From Acidobacteriota bacterium (GTDB lineage Bacteria; Acidobacteriota; Terriglobia; Terriglobales; Acidobacteriaceae), in NCBI GenBank assembly GCA_003224905.1, contig QIAA01000041.1:21562-85561 (forward strand): a DNA stretch of 64,000 nucleotides, in the 5' to 3' direction. The translations under genes were made by a program, and so were the position numbers. The stretch's first letter is position 1; each line of letters starts with the position of its first letter. The notes beneath the pieces were generated by a model. That model worked only from the letters and a program-made list of their open reading frames with translations, was not told the origin of the DNA and made no database searches. This document shows positions 52,262 through 60,643 of the stretch, piece after piece.

Positions 52262-52364
52262 CGGGTCTCGCAAGTGGTGAAGTCGGCTGTTAACAATATT
52301 TGCTTCCGAATTGCCCGTCATCAAAGCCTTCTGTATCTCCTCGTTTTCGCTCATAATCGCGCTT

Positions 52365-53258
52365 ATGCTCTATAAGTACCTCCGACCTGTACGTGTCGAT
52401 GTCCTCAACAAGCTAGAGATACGGTTCACGCAACCAAACGCACTCAACGATCCATTTGAGTTACGCCCGCGTTTCGAGTCGCTCATTCGTGAGGCTGAGG
52501 TTCTGGCGAGTTACTCTGCAACTCCTGTTGACTTTGATCCAATTCTCCGCCAAGCATATTCCATGATCCCCGAGGAATCCCGCTCCCTACTGCCTTATGA
52601 GGAAGCGGCAGCCTCGTTCAAATCATTTATGGAAACGGATCAAGGCAGGTCGGCGGTGGCTGCGGGGTTGTTGTGTTTTCTTCGGTTTAACGAGTACGCG
52701 GCAACACCGCTGCGCGAATCGCTCTATGAGCTGCTTAACCGCGGTGTAGGGCTTCTCAGTCTGACTGAAGTTCCCGATGAACCACTCATGTGGGCGCACT
52801 ACGCTGAGAGCCATCGCGGAATGTTGATCGGCTTCAACGAGGAGCACGCCTTCTTTAATCGTAGGCGTTCCGAAAACGATGGATTCTATTTTCTGCGTAA
52901 GGTCATCTACGCTGACTTGCCACCTGCGCCATCCGCTGTCGGGATGGATGGCAACGCGCTGTTTGTGACCAAGGGAACGAAATGGTTATACGAGCGCGAG
53001 TGGCGTATGCTCGCGCCTCTCAAGGACGCCTCACGTTCTTTCGAGCTAGGTGGTGACTCTGTGCATCTCTTCTCGTTTCCAGCGGAGGCGCTAGTCTCTG
53101 TTGTGATTGGTGCTCGTGCGTCTGCCGAACTCGAATGCTTAGTGCGCGAGGCGGTGCGCGGGAGCGCCGACCTTACACATATTTCGGTATCACGAGCTAC
53201 ATTGGATCTGGACGGTCAGCGAGTGTGCGTGCGCGGTCTGCGGAGTAATCCGCTGTAG
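52365..53258 (+). CDS. DUF2971-family protein
   Basis: 297 residues from ATG 52365, so that the chain opens with LYKYLRPVRVDVLNKLEIRF and TQPNALNDPFELRPRF, the signature of DUF2971. The middle has GVGLLSLTEVPDEPLMWAHYAESHRGMLIGF (short pieces: LTEVPDEPLMWAHYAESH) and the end KWLYEREWRML. DUF2971 proteins are widespread, often near phage or defence genes, and have no established activity. No partner gene is adjacent here: the hopanoid operon ends 103 bases upstream. Confidence 0.87.
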   Translation: MLYKYLRPVRVDVLNKLEIRFTQPNALNDPFELRPRFESLIREAEVLASYSATPVDFDPILRQAYSMIPEESRSLLPYEEAAASFKSFMETDQGRSAVAAGLLCFLRFNEYAATPLRESLYELLNRGVGLLSLTEVPDEPLMWAHYAESHRGMLIGFNEEHAFFNRRRSENDGFYFLRKVIYADLPPAPSAVGMDGNALFVTKGTKWLYEREWRMLAPLKDASRSFELGGDSVHLFSFPAEALVSVVIGARASAELECLVREAVRGSADLTHISVSRATLDLDGQRVCVRGLRSNPL

Positions 53259-53398
53259 AGACCGAATCGGCCTGTTGTTCAGCCGGAAATGATTTGCCAC
53301 TTGGTGAAATGTCGCCATGACACTCCCACACCGCGCGGCTCTAAGCCCGAAGCGCCAGTTTTTGCACAAAGGAATTCTGTCCCGCAGCAAAAGGTGAG

Positions 53399-53854
53399 AT
53401 GAAAGCAAGGACGATCGCAATGCTTTGCGTTCTTGGAGGACTGGCGCTCTTCGCTCAAGATGTCCAGATGGGCACCTGGCGGCTGATCGAGGCCAAGTCG
53501 AGATTCTCTGCTGGAGCAACAAGGTATAGCGTCGTTGTGTTTCGGGCTGCGGGCGACGAGGTGACCGTAACGGTTGGGGGAACCGACGCGCACGGTAAGC
53601 CAACTCGTAACGAATGGCGGGGTAAGTTCAACGGCAAAGACTACGCTGTAGTCGGCAATGCCAGCGAGGACACGCGCTCTTTCACGATAGTTGACGACCA
53701 CACGCTGGGCTTCAACACGAAGAAAGGCGGTGAGATCACCATCAGCGGCCGGATTGTCGTGTCGGGTGATGGCAGGAGTCGCACAGTCACTACCACCGGA
53801 ACTGATTCAAGGGGCAGGAAGTTCACCAGCATCGCCGTGTACGAGAAGCAGTAG
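53399..53854 (+). CDS. Small exported beta-rich protein of unknown function
   Basis: 151 residues with a signal peptide (about 1-19, ending LALFAQ). The mature part is a series of beta strands (TWRLIEAKSRFS, YSVVVFRAAGDEVTVTVGG, KDYAVVGNASEDTRSFTIVD, and a TVTTTGTDSRGRKFTSIAVY end), reminiscent of small lipocalin-like or DUF-type secreted proteins common in Acidobacteriota. No motif points to a function. Spacing of 140 bases upstream implies its own promoter. Confidence 0.7.
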   Translation: MKARTIAMLCVLGGLALFAQDVQMGTWRLIEAKSRFSAGATRYSVVVFRAAGDEVTVTVGGTDAHGKPTRNEWRGKFNGKDYAVVGNASEDTRSFTIVDDHTLGFNTKKGGEITISGRIVVSGDGRSRTVTTTGTDSRGRKFTSIAVYEKQ

Positions 53855-53909
53855 CATGGAGGCCGCGCGTTCAGATCCAGGGTTCAGTTGAGACCCTTCA
53901 TGAGCGCCC

Positions 53910-54290
53910 CTACCTCGCTAACAGCACCACTCCTCCAGCCACCAGCAGCGCCGCCATCCATCGGCGGTGATCTACGCGTTCATGCAGAAAAATCTTTGCT
54001 GCCACCGCATTGCCCACAAACGTGAGCGACGCAGAAGCCGGTCCGACCAGGCTGACATCGCCCCACGAAAGCGCGAAGAGCAGGCTGTAGAATCCGCACG
54101 CCATCAGCAGGACTCCCGCCAGAAACCACGGATTGCGCAGCACGCGAACAACTACCGCCAAAGATCCAAGACGCCGACGCAGCGCGCCCACATCTCCCAC
54201 CTGCTTCATGGCGCGCGAGAGGAACACGTCTCCACTGACCGACGCGACGACTATCGCTGCAATCGCGCTCCATGTGTACAGATGTTTCAC
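53910..54290 (-). CDS. EamA/SMR-type small membrane protein, second of a pair
   Basis: 126 residues, about four transmembrane helices (for example WSAIAAIVVASVSGDVFLS, WFLAGVLLMACGFYSLLFAL, ASASLTFVGNAVAAKIFL, WMAALLVAGGVVLLA). Half the size of a full EamA/DMT transporter, like SMR proteins or the ArnE/ArnF flippase halves. It starts at GTG 54290, overlapping its upstream partner by 4 bases, and the two share the pattern SRAMKQVGD / SHGMKQVGE after the first helix. A heterodimer is likely. Possible substrates include lipid-linked sugars or hopanoid precursors (inference from hpnJ next to it). Confidence 0.8.
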   Translation of the reverse strand: MKHLYTWSAIAAIVVASVSGDVFLSRAMKQVGDVGALRRRLGSLAVVVRVLRNPWFLAGVLLMACGFYSLLFALSWGDVSLVGPASASLTFVGNAVAAKIFLHERVDHRRWMAALLVAGGVVLLAR

Positions 54291-54727
54291 GTATGGCTCC
54301 GGCTGCCGACCAGTTCACGATCCGCTTCAGCTTCGGAACATGCCGGATGATGATGCGTGAGTGCCGGCCCCTGAGTGACAAATCCGACCCCAGCCGAGAT
54401 CAGGAGAATTCCCAGCCATCTCCAAAGTGTGATCTGCTCGTGCAGAAAATACTTTGCGATCAGCGCCAGCAGCACATACCCAAGTGACGACGCCGGCAAA
54501 ACATAAGTAAGATCGGCCCACGATAGGGCCGTCAGATACGCCACGAAGAAGCCAAGGAGAAACAAAATCCCCAGAGCGACCCACGGGTTCACAACTGCGA
54601 GTAGCAGGTCCTTGAAATCCCCTGAAGAGATTTCCCCAACCTGCTTCATTCCGTGTGAGAGGAAAGAATCGCCGACGGCGGCGAAGATGGTTACGCTGGC
54701 CAGTACCAGATACTTGCGAAACGTCAC
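54287..54727 (-). CDS. EamA/SMR-type small membrane protein, first of a pair
   Basis: 146 residues from GTG 54727, with AGGA upstream and 8 bases between it and the hpnJ stop. Four transmembrane segments (YLVLASVTIFAAVGDSFLS, VALGILFLLGFFVAYLTAL, LPASSLGYVLLALIAKYFL, WLGILLISAGVGFVTQ) and a His-rich cytoplasmic tail (THHHPACSEAEADRE). Together with the next gene it looks like an ArnEF-style split flippase. It directly follows hpnJ, suggesting transport of a modified lipid or of its donor. Confidence 0.78.
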   Translation of the reverse strand: MTFRKYLVLASVTIFAAVGDSFLSHGMKQVGEISSGDFKDLLLAVVNPWVALGILFLLGFFVAYLTALSWADLTYVLPASSLGYVLLALIAKYFLHEQITLWRWLGILLISAGVGFVTQGPALTHHHPACSEAEADRELVGSRSHT

Positions 54728-54735
54728 CCGTCGTC

Positions 54736-56214
54736 CTAGGCCTTCGCCGGTTCCGCTGCCGCGGTGGCCGCTTCGCGCTCGCGCTTCTCCCTTACCCATT
54801 TGTGACGCATGGCACGGGTTTTGAGGAAAGCTTTGGCTTCTTTGTAAAGGCGCTTGCGATCGGCAGAATCAAAAGCTGCTTTCTTCAGAATGCGGAACAC
54901 AGCTTTGGGGCGGAAATAGTACTCATCATAGAAGCGATGCACGGAGTCAAGAATCTCTTCTGCCGGCAGGCCCGGATATTGAATGTGTGCAAGTTGGTGT
55001 CCACCTTCATCCACCATTTTGCCTTCCGCCACCATGAAGCCGTTTTTCATGGCGTAATCATAAAGCTCAGTGCCGGGGTAGGCGTGTGCCACGGAAACCT
55101 GAATAGTTTCTACATCCAGCTCCTTGGCGAAGTTGATGGTGTTGTGGATCGTTTCTTGGGTCTCCCCAGGCAGGCCCAAGATGAAATCACCGTGGATTAC
55201 GAGTCCCAGCTTGTGGCAGTCTTTGGTAAATTGGCGGGCACGTTCGATAGTTGCGCCCTTCTTGATGTTTTTGAGGATCTGCTGATCTCCCGACTCGTAG
55301 CCCACAATGAGAAGCCGGCAGCCGGCTTCCTTCATAGCCTTCAGCGTTTCGTAATCCGTAGTTACGCGCGAAGTGCAGGACCATGTCAGATTAAGCGGCT
55401 TCAGCTTGGAACAAAGCTCGATGGTCCGCGCCTTCTGGATGTTGAACGTATCATCGTCGAAGAAAAATTCCTTCACGTACGGCCAATATTCTTTAGCCTT
55501 GGCCATCTCCCGAGCTACGTCATCTGAAGAGCGTTTGCGCCAGGGGTGGCCGCTGAGAGTCTGCGGCCACAGGCAGAACGTGCACTGCGCCGGGCAGCCA
55601 CGGGTCGTGTAAAGGGAAACGAAGGGATGCAGAAGGAATGGAACGTTGTAGCGGCGGACATCAAGATCGCGGCGATAAACGTCCGTCACATGGGGCAAAG
55701 CGTCAAGGTCCTGGATCTGCGGGCGGTCGGGATTGTGAACGATAGATCCGTTCTTGCGATAAGAGACCCCCAGAATTTCTTCTAAGGGTTTGCCCTGTCC
55801 ATACTCGACAACGGCGTAATCAAATTCCTTGCGGCATAGAAAATCAATCGCCGAACACTCCCTGAGCGACTGCTCTGGAAGCACAGTCACATGCGGACCT
55901 ACGAAGGCAATCTTGATCCCCAGATTCGCATCCTTGATCTTCTCTGCCAGGCGAATATCCCCAGGAAAGCCAGGTGTGCTGGTAAACAGAACGAGGAACT
56001 CGTAATCTTGCGCAATCTTGATGGTTTCGTCGGCGGAAACGTAGTGCGGGGGAGCATCGAGCAGCCGCGCACCCTCCAGCATCCCCGCAGGGTAAGCAAG
56101 CCAGACCGGGTACCAATATGATTCGATTTCGCGAGTAGCCGGCCAGCGTGAGCCAGCCCCGCCATCAAAATTCTCAAACGACGGGGGATTTAGGAACAGC
56201 GTCTTTAAGGGCAT
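54736..56214 (-). CDS. hpnJ: B12-binding radical SAM protein HpnJ
   Basis: 492 residues. Starts KTLFLNPPSFENFDGGAGSR, the HpnJ signature. A B12-binding-like domain comes first (IAFVGPHVTVLPEQ), then the radical SAM core with CxxxCxxC (Cys207, Cys211, Cys214 in RGCPAQCTFCLWPQT), FFFDDDTFNIQKAR, LLIVGYESGDQQILKNIKKG and HGDFILGLPGET. Known work on HpnJ in Burkholderia links it to formation of the cyclitol-ether head group of bacteriohopanetetrol. Genes for HpnH, HpnI and HpnK are not in the window. It is on the opposite strand to the hpn operon and 2.5 kb away. A TAGTTT/AAACTA hairpin (56249-56265) lies in the 165 bases upstream. Confidence 0.93.
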   Translation of the reverse strand: MPLKTLFLNPPSFENFDGGAGSRWPATREIESYWYPVWLAYPAGMLEGARLLDAPPHYVSADETIKIAQDYEFLVLFTSTPGFPGDIRLAEKIKDANLGIKIAFVGPHVTVLPEQSLRECSAIDFLCRKEFDYAVVEYGQGKPLEEILGVSYRKNGSIVHNPDRPQIQDLDALPHVTDVYRRDLDVRRYNVPFLLHPFVSLYTTRGCPAQCTFCLWPQTLSGHPWRKRSSDDVAREMAKAKEYWPYVKEFFFDDDTFNIQKARTIELCSKLKPLNLTWSCTSRVTTDYETLKAMKEAGCRLLIVGYESGDQQILKNIKKGATIERARQFTKDCHKLGLVIHGDFILGLPGETQETIHNTINFAKELDVETIQVSVAHAYPGTELYDYAMKNGFMVAEGKMVDEGGHQLAHIQYPGLPAEEILDSVHRFYDEYYFRPKAVFRILKKAAFDSADRKRLYKEAKAFLKTRAMRHKWVREKREREAATAAAEPAKA

Positions 56215-56248
56215 AATTGTGAATAAGTTATCTTAACATTTTCGGCGG

Positions 56249-56265
56249 TAGTTTCTCTCAAACTA
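56249..56265 (-). promoter_or_regulatory. Small inverted repeat upstream of hpnJ
   Basis: TAGTTT and AAACTA arms around a 5-base centre lie 35 bases before the hpnJ start, in the gap between the TolC-like gene and hpnJ. It may be an operator or a leader hairpin; no clear promoter hexamers flank it. Confidence 0.3.
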
Positions 56266-56378
56266 GGGTATATAACAGGTAAATCCGAGATAATAAAAGC
56301 ACTAACCGTGAGCGTGCCGAAACTCCCTCGTCAACACGGGGTTTCGTGTGTATTCCGCAACAGTGGAGTTGCACGTTC

Positions 56379-57692
56379 CTATTTGCTTACCCCCACCCAG
56401 TTGGCCAGATCCCCCGTCGCGCGTAAGAGGGCAATCTGGGCGCGTTCCAGCTCGAAATTCGAATCCTGCAGAATGTTATAGCGGTCGTTGGCCTGATCAC
56501 GAGCATCTTGCAGGTCATGAATGGTCGCACTGCCCGCGTCGAGACGGACCTGCTGAGATTGGACGCTTGATTGCGCAATTTGATATTCGAGGCTGGCCAC
56601 CTGCTGTGCGGCTGCAAGCTGCTCGACGGAGCGCTGCAACCTGAGGGTCTCGTCAGAAACCTGGTTCCTGGCGGCATCTGCGTTTTTTCGTGCCTTCAAG
56701 GCCTCCGCATCAGCGGCCTCAGCATGGGCATGTTGGGAAGGATTGAGGAAAGGAAAGCGGATGGCCACACCTACGGTTGCATTGTTACGCTCAAAAGATT
56801 TGTAGAACTGAGAATAATTATTGTACTTCGACAGAACCGCATACTGGGTGGCGAAGTCGACCATTGGCAGCAGCGCGCGATGCTCTCCTCGTGCACGCAG
56901 GCTCGCCGCCTCCACGTGTGTCTCCGCTATCTGAATGCTTTCGCTTGCCTGCAAAGCCTTGGTAACTAAGTTCTCTTCTTGTTTGCTTGGTGGAAGGGCA
57001 GGAATTGATTCGGAAATTGTAGCGATCGAGGACGCCGGCAATCCCGTCAAATGCGAAAGCCGGTTTCGCAGGACATCGATGGCACCTTGCGTCTGTGCCA
57101 ACCGCAGCCGCAAGCGAGCTGTGGTGAGTTGAGCTTTGTTTCGCATCAGCGCGCTATCGACTCCTTCCTGAATGCGTTGGTTAACGATCTGTTCCATCTT
57201 GAGTGCGCTTGCGTGTTCGTCCTGGAGGCGGGTTAGCGAGGTTTCCCACTTGTTCAGTTCGGCATAGTTGAGGACCGTGTCCTGAATAACCTGGTTTCGC
57301 TGATCCTTAGTTTGAATGGAGCTAGCCTGCCATTCAGTTTTCGCTGCCCGGACGAAGTCACGCAGCGCTGGATTCAGAAGCGCGGATTGGGCATTCACGT
57401 TGAAGATCGAAGGTGCCGAACCCTCCAAACTCAAAGGAAAGCCCCAGGACGCACCCAGTCCCGCTCCGACCACCACGGTCGGCAAGTATTGGTTGCGCGC
57501 TTCGTGATAAGAGGCTAAGGCGCGTTGCTGCTCGAGCTCGGCAGAAACTGACGTCGTGCTGTGACTCAGAGCAAGCGCTACCGCCCGTTTCAGCGGCAAA
57601 GGTTCGGCAGAGAGCATCGGGCAACGGAGCAGAACCAAGGCAGTGAACAAACAAATCGAACCGCCGAATGCATCACGGGACACACGTTTCAT
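56379..57692 (-). CDS. TolC-family outer-membrane efflux protein
   Basis: 437 residues with a signal peptide (about 1-29, ending LSAEPL). The mature chain has the two-fold OEP repeat of TolC: AVALALSHSTTSVSAELEQQ at the start, AELNKWETSLTRLQDEHASA, long amphipathic helices, and ARDQANDRYNILQDSNFELE near the C-terminus. The periplasmic tunnel protein of a tripartite system. It shares a unit with a TPR protein and an HlyD-like adaptor upstream, but no inner-membrane pump (ABC or RND) lies in the window. Confidence 0.9.
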   Translation of the reverse strand: MKRVSRDAFGGSICLFTALVLLRCPMLSAEPLPLKRAVALALSHSTTSVSAELEQQRALASYHEARNQYLPTVVVGAGLGASWGFPLSLEGSAPSIFNVNAQSALLNPALRDFVRAAKTEWQASSIQTKDQRNQVIQDTVLNYAELNKWETSLTRLQDEHASALKMEQIVNQRIQEGVDSALMRNKAQLTTARLRLRLAQTQGAIDVLRNRLSHLTGLPASSIATISESIPALPPSKQEENLVTKALQASESIQIAETHVEAASLRARGEHRALLPMVDFATQYAVLSKYNNYSQFYKSFERNNATVGVAIRFPFLNPSQHAHAEAADAEALKARKNADAARNQVSDETLRLQRSVEQLAAAQQVASLEYQIAQSSVQSQQVRLDAGSATIHDLQDARDQANDRYNILQDSNFELERAQIALLRATGDLANWVGVSK

Positions 57693-57752
57693 TGGCTCAC
57701 CTTGAAGAGACTAAAGATGGAGTGGATTGTAAATCAGCGTGCAGAGCTTAAC

Positions 57753-58721
57753 TTAGCGGCTCACGCGATTCAGCGCTTGCTGCGCGCGGGAGAATCCTTT
57801 GGCGAGCGAAAGGCATGCTCGATATTCCTGAGCTGCTGCCTGCTTGTTCCCTTGTTTTTCCAGAACTGTTCCCAGCAGATAATGTGCCTTGAAGACGGGG
57901 GCCTCCTCAGCGCTGGCGCTCAAGGACAGATATTGTTGGAGCAACTGAATAGCCAGCGGAAAATTGCGTGCCGCGCCAATCAGTGTCTGAGCGGCATCCA
58001 TCAGCACAACTGGGTCGTGCACGCGTGCAGCAGCAATGTGGCCGATCGCGTCTTCCATGTCGTTGAAGCGTCCAACATGGCGGTAAAACATCGAGAGACC
58101 AAGCCATGCCTCGGCGTTGCCGTTGCTGGCGTCGATGGCGGTGCGGTACTCCCGTTCTGCAGTTGTCGGATCCTTCTTTTTCTCGGCAATGCGTCCCACA
58201 ACCCAGTGCGCCTTGACTGGATCGAGTTTCGCGAGCGTAGCGGCCTGAGCGCGAGCTTTGTCCTGACCACCACCAACAATTCCGGGAGCCTCCAGATAGA
58301 ACTCGGCCAGGTCCTTACGAGCCTCCGCACTGTTTGGATTCAGCTGCACAGCCCGCTCGAACTCGTTGTGTACCCTTTTTGCCAGTCCGGCGGCACTGAG
58401 AAAATTTGAGGCGTCTGCCTTCTCGCCGTAAACGCGACCGAGCCACAGGTGATAAGCGCTGTTATTTGGGTCCAGGGATACAGCCTTCTCGCAGGCGGAG
58501 ACGCCGCGGTCCCATTCGCCCAGCGAGTAGTACGCGCGGCAGAGAAGGTTGTAGGCTGCTCCATCCGGGGAAGTGCTGATCTCACCGCGCAAAGCGGCGA
58601 TTGCGTCATCAATCCGTCCCGAGGCGAGGAGCACTGGCGCAGAATCTGCAGCCCAAAGCAGAGACGTAAAAAGCAGTGCTGCGAGAGCTGTAATCTTCCA
58701 AATTTTGTTTAAAGCTGACAT
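57753..58721 (-). CDS. Exported tetratricopeptide-repeat protein
   Basis: 322 residues with a signal peptide (about 1-24). TPR units such as AAYNLLCRAYYSLGEWDRGV, SAYHLWLGRVYGEKADASNF, AEARKDLAEFYLEAPGIVGG, EAWLGLSMFYRHVGRFNDME and KAHYLLGTVLEKQGNKQAAA fill the mature chain. The gene lies between the adaptor (2-base gap) and the TolC-like gene, which is an unusual place for a TPR protein and suggests a scaffold for the export complex or its cargo. Confidence 0.86.
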   Translation of the reverse strand: MSALNKIWKITALAALLFTSLLWAADSAPVLLASGRIDDAIAALRGEISTSPDGAAYNLLCRAYYSLGEWDRGVSACEKAVSLDPNNSAYHLWLGRVYGEKADASNFLSAAGLAKRVHNEFERAVQLNPNSAEARKDLAEFYLEAPGIVGGGQDKARAQAATLAKLDPVKAHWVVGRIAEKKKDPTTAEREYRTAIDASNGNAEAWLGLSMFYRHVGRFNDMEDAIGHIAAARVHDPVVLMDAAQTLIGAARNFPLAIQLLQQYLSLSASAEEAPVFKAHYLLGTVLEKQGNKQAAAQEYRACLSLAKGFSRAQQALNRVSR

Positions 58722-58723
58722 GT

Positions 58724-59980
58724 TTAATGCGCCACTTTCACTGCTGTCCCTTCACGCAACGGCTTAGCGTTGATTGCCTGCAAAGCCACTAACGCATTGG
58801 AAGCTATTCCGCTACTGACCTCTACCCGAGTCAAATTTGAGATACCCGGTTGGATGTCACGCCGCCGCAATTCGTTATTCACAATTTCGTAAACGTACGT
58901 CTTGCTGTCATCCATCCGTACTGCCTCCCGCGGCACCGTCAGAGCATTTGCATGTTCCGCGGCTACGATCGTGACGCCTACATTGATGTTGGGCAAAAGC
59001 TTGAAATCGCTGTTGTCGACAATGCAGGTGGTTTCCCCCACGTTACGCGTACCACGCAACTTTACCGCTGCAGGAATGGCATCGACCGAACCTTGCCAGA
59101 TGCGTCCGGGGATTGCATCCCAGGTGATTTCGATCTTTTCTCCGCGCGCCAGACGTCCCACATCGGGTTCGTCCACAAATGCGCGGACTACAACTTTGGA
59201 GAGATCGGCCTCTTGCAGAATCATGTCACCCGGATTCACGTAAGCTCCCTGCCGAAGCGGCAGCGAATAGACAACACCGTCAAACGGGGCATGGATGTTG
59301 AGCTGGCTCAGCACATTTTCGGCAGCAGCATAGGTGCTTTCGGCTTCTGATCTCTGCGCCTCCACTTTGGCAATCTCCGGGCGCGAATAGCGATCCTTCT
59401 GCTTCTGCTGCAGGAGCTTCAAGTCTGCTTCCGCAACAGCTAGTTGATTCTCCGCTTGCCTCACTTCACCCGGAGAAGCGGCGCCTTTCTCCTCCAAGCG
59501 TCGCAGAGCCTCCAGATTTCGCTGGGCGGCATCGCGCGCGGTCTGCGCCTTGGCCAATTGAGCTTCAGTGGTCAGCACTTCTTCGCGGCTGCCGCCGCTC
59601 TCGATGGCGCTAACATCAGCCTGCGATCCCCGTACTTGAGACAGAGCTTTGGCCGCCTGGCTGCGCGCTTCGGCATCATTCAATTGAATCAGCAACTGGC
59701 CTTTTTTTACGTGGTCGCCTTCTTTCACGAGCAGCCGTTTCACGGTAGTTCCGACCGGCGCATGGACCTCAAAGTTCTGCACCGGCTCGATCTTCCCGTT
59801 GGTTGAAAGAATGCTGCGAATCGTGCTGCGCTCAACTGAGGCGGCGCGCACCAGAACGGCATCGCCTCGCGACATAAACGAGCCGAGCAGCACGACTGCC
59901 GCAACCACGGCGCCGGCTAACATAAGCCAGCGGTGTCGCGCAACGAAACCCGTGTTGTGACTCAATGCCATTCCCGGCAC
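58724..59980 (-). CDS. HlyD/RND-type periplasmic adaptor (membrane-fusion protein)
   Basis: 418 residues. One N-terminal membrane helix (WLMLAGAVVAAVVLLGSF, about 18-35), then beta-barrel and lipoyl-like parts: VHAPVGTTVKRLLVKEGDHV, a coiled hairpin of about 100 residues rich in Ala, Gln and Arg (AQRNLEALRRLEEKGAASPG), IHAPFDGVVYSLPLRQGAYV, and VPREAVRMDDSKTYVYEIVN. It links an inner-membrane pump to TolC. The pump is missing from the neighbourhood. The gene is divergent from queF, with 108 bases between the starts. An internal Met (residue 4) could be the true start. Confidence 0.9.
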   Translation of the reverse strand: MPGMALSHNTGFVARHRWLMLAGAVVAAVVLLGSFMSRGDAVLVRAASVERSTIRSILSTNGKIEPVQNFEVHAPVGTTVKRLLVKEGDHVKKGQLLIQLNDAEARSQAAKALSQVRGSQADVSAIESGGSREEVLTTEAQLAKAQTARDAAQRNLEALRRLEEKGAASPGEVRQAENQLAVAEADLKLLQQKQKDRYSRPEIAKVEAQRSEAESTYAAAENVLSQLNIHAPFDGVVYSLPLRQGAYVNPGDMILQEADLSKVVVRAFVDEPDVGRLARGEKIEITWDAIPGRIWQGSVDAIPAAVKLRGTRNVGETTCIVDNSDFKLLPNINVGVTIVAAEHANALTVPREAVRMDDSKTYVYEIVNNELRRRDIQPGISNLTRVEVSSGIASNALVALQAINAKPLREGTAVKVAH

Positions 59981-60088
59981 TACTCTAACACTGCAGATTG
60001 CTGGAGTACTTTGTTGGTTAGATGCTCCATGCCTCTCCTAGAACCCAATGTTTTTCGTGCTGCCACAGCTGACTGGTTACAATGAGCC

Positions 60089-60499
60089 ATGCCCAAGCGG
60101 CCGCGTTACACTCCTGAACACGCCAAAGCCGGACTGGACACGGAGTTCCCGGAAATCGAGACCTGGCCCAACCAGTTCCAAGGATACGAAATCGTAGTTG
60201 ACGATCCGGAATTCACTTCAGTTTGCCCTAAGACTGGACTGCCGGACTTCGGCACTCTCACCATCCGCTACATGCCTGATAAACGCTGCCTCGAATTGAA
60301 ATCATTGAAGGAATATTTGCAGACATACCGCAACCTGGGAATTTTTCAGGAAAACATCGTGAACCGTGTGCTGGAAGATGTAGTGCGCTGGGCAAAGCCA
60401 GTCTGGGCCGAGGTGAAAGGCGAGTTCCGGCCACGCGGCGGAATTTCGACGGTGGTGGTGGCGAAATGGCCGAGGCAGGGCGAACGCGGTAGACAATAA
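60089..60499 (+). CDS. queF: NADPH-dependent 7-cyano-7-deazaguanine reductase QueF (type I)
   Basis: 136 residues, the short single-domain form. QueF reduces preQ0 to preQ1 for queuosine in tRNA. Catalytic Cys46 and Asp53 are in SVCPKTGLPDFGTL, and the family motif LELKSLKEYLQTYRN follows. A stop codon is followed by an inverted repeat at 60517-60543. No other queuosine gene is in the window. Confidence 0.95.
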   Translation: MPKRPRYTPEHAKAGLDTEFPEIETWPNQFQGYEIVVDDPEFTSVCPKTGLPDFGTLTIRYMPDKRCLELKSLKEYLQTYRNLGIFQENIVNRVLEDVVRWAKPVWAEVKGEFRPRGGISTVVVAKWPRQGERGRQ

Positions 60500-60516
60500 G
60501 GACTCCGATCCACTGC

Positions 60517-60543
60517 TAGTCGGCCGTACTTAGCCCCCGACTA
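60517..60543 (+). terminator. Possible stem-loop after queF
   Basis: TAGTCGG (60517-60523) and CCGACTA (60537-60543) are exact inverted copies with a 13-base loop, 18 bases after the queF stop. There is no T-tract behind it, so a Rho-independent terminator is doubtful. Confidence 0.3.
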
Positions 60544-60643
60544 ATGGCACGCAAATCTGGCAACTGCCGCACTTTGGTGCCATTGAAAGCTGGCGGAATC
60601 CCTGCGATAAGTATGTCCTCTCCTCCTTACCTCCTCTGAAATT

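Noticed and set aside
54655..55527. 290-residue plus-strand frame
   Set aside because: Antisense to hpnJ and the first EamA-type gene; composition is that of a shadow frame.
57561..58409. 282-residue plus-strand frame
   Set aside because: Antisense to the TPR and TolC-like genes, no domain.
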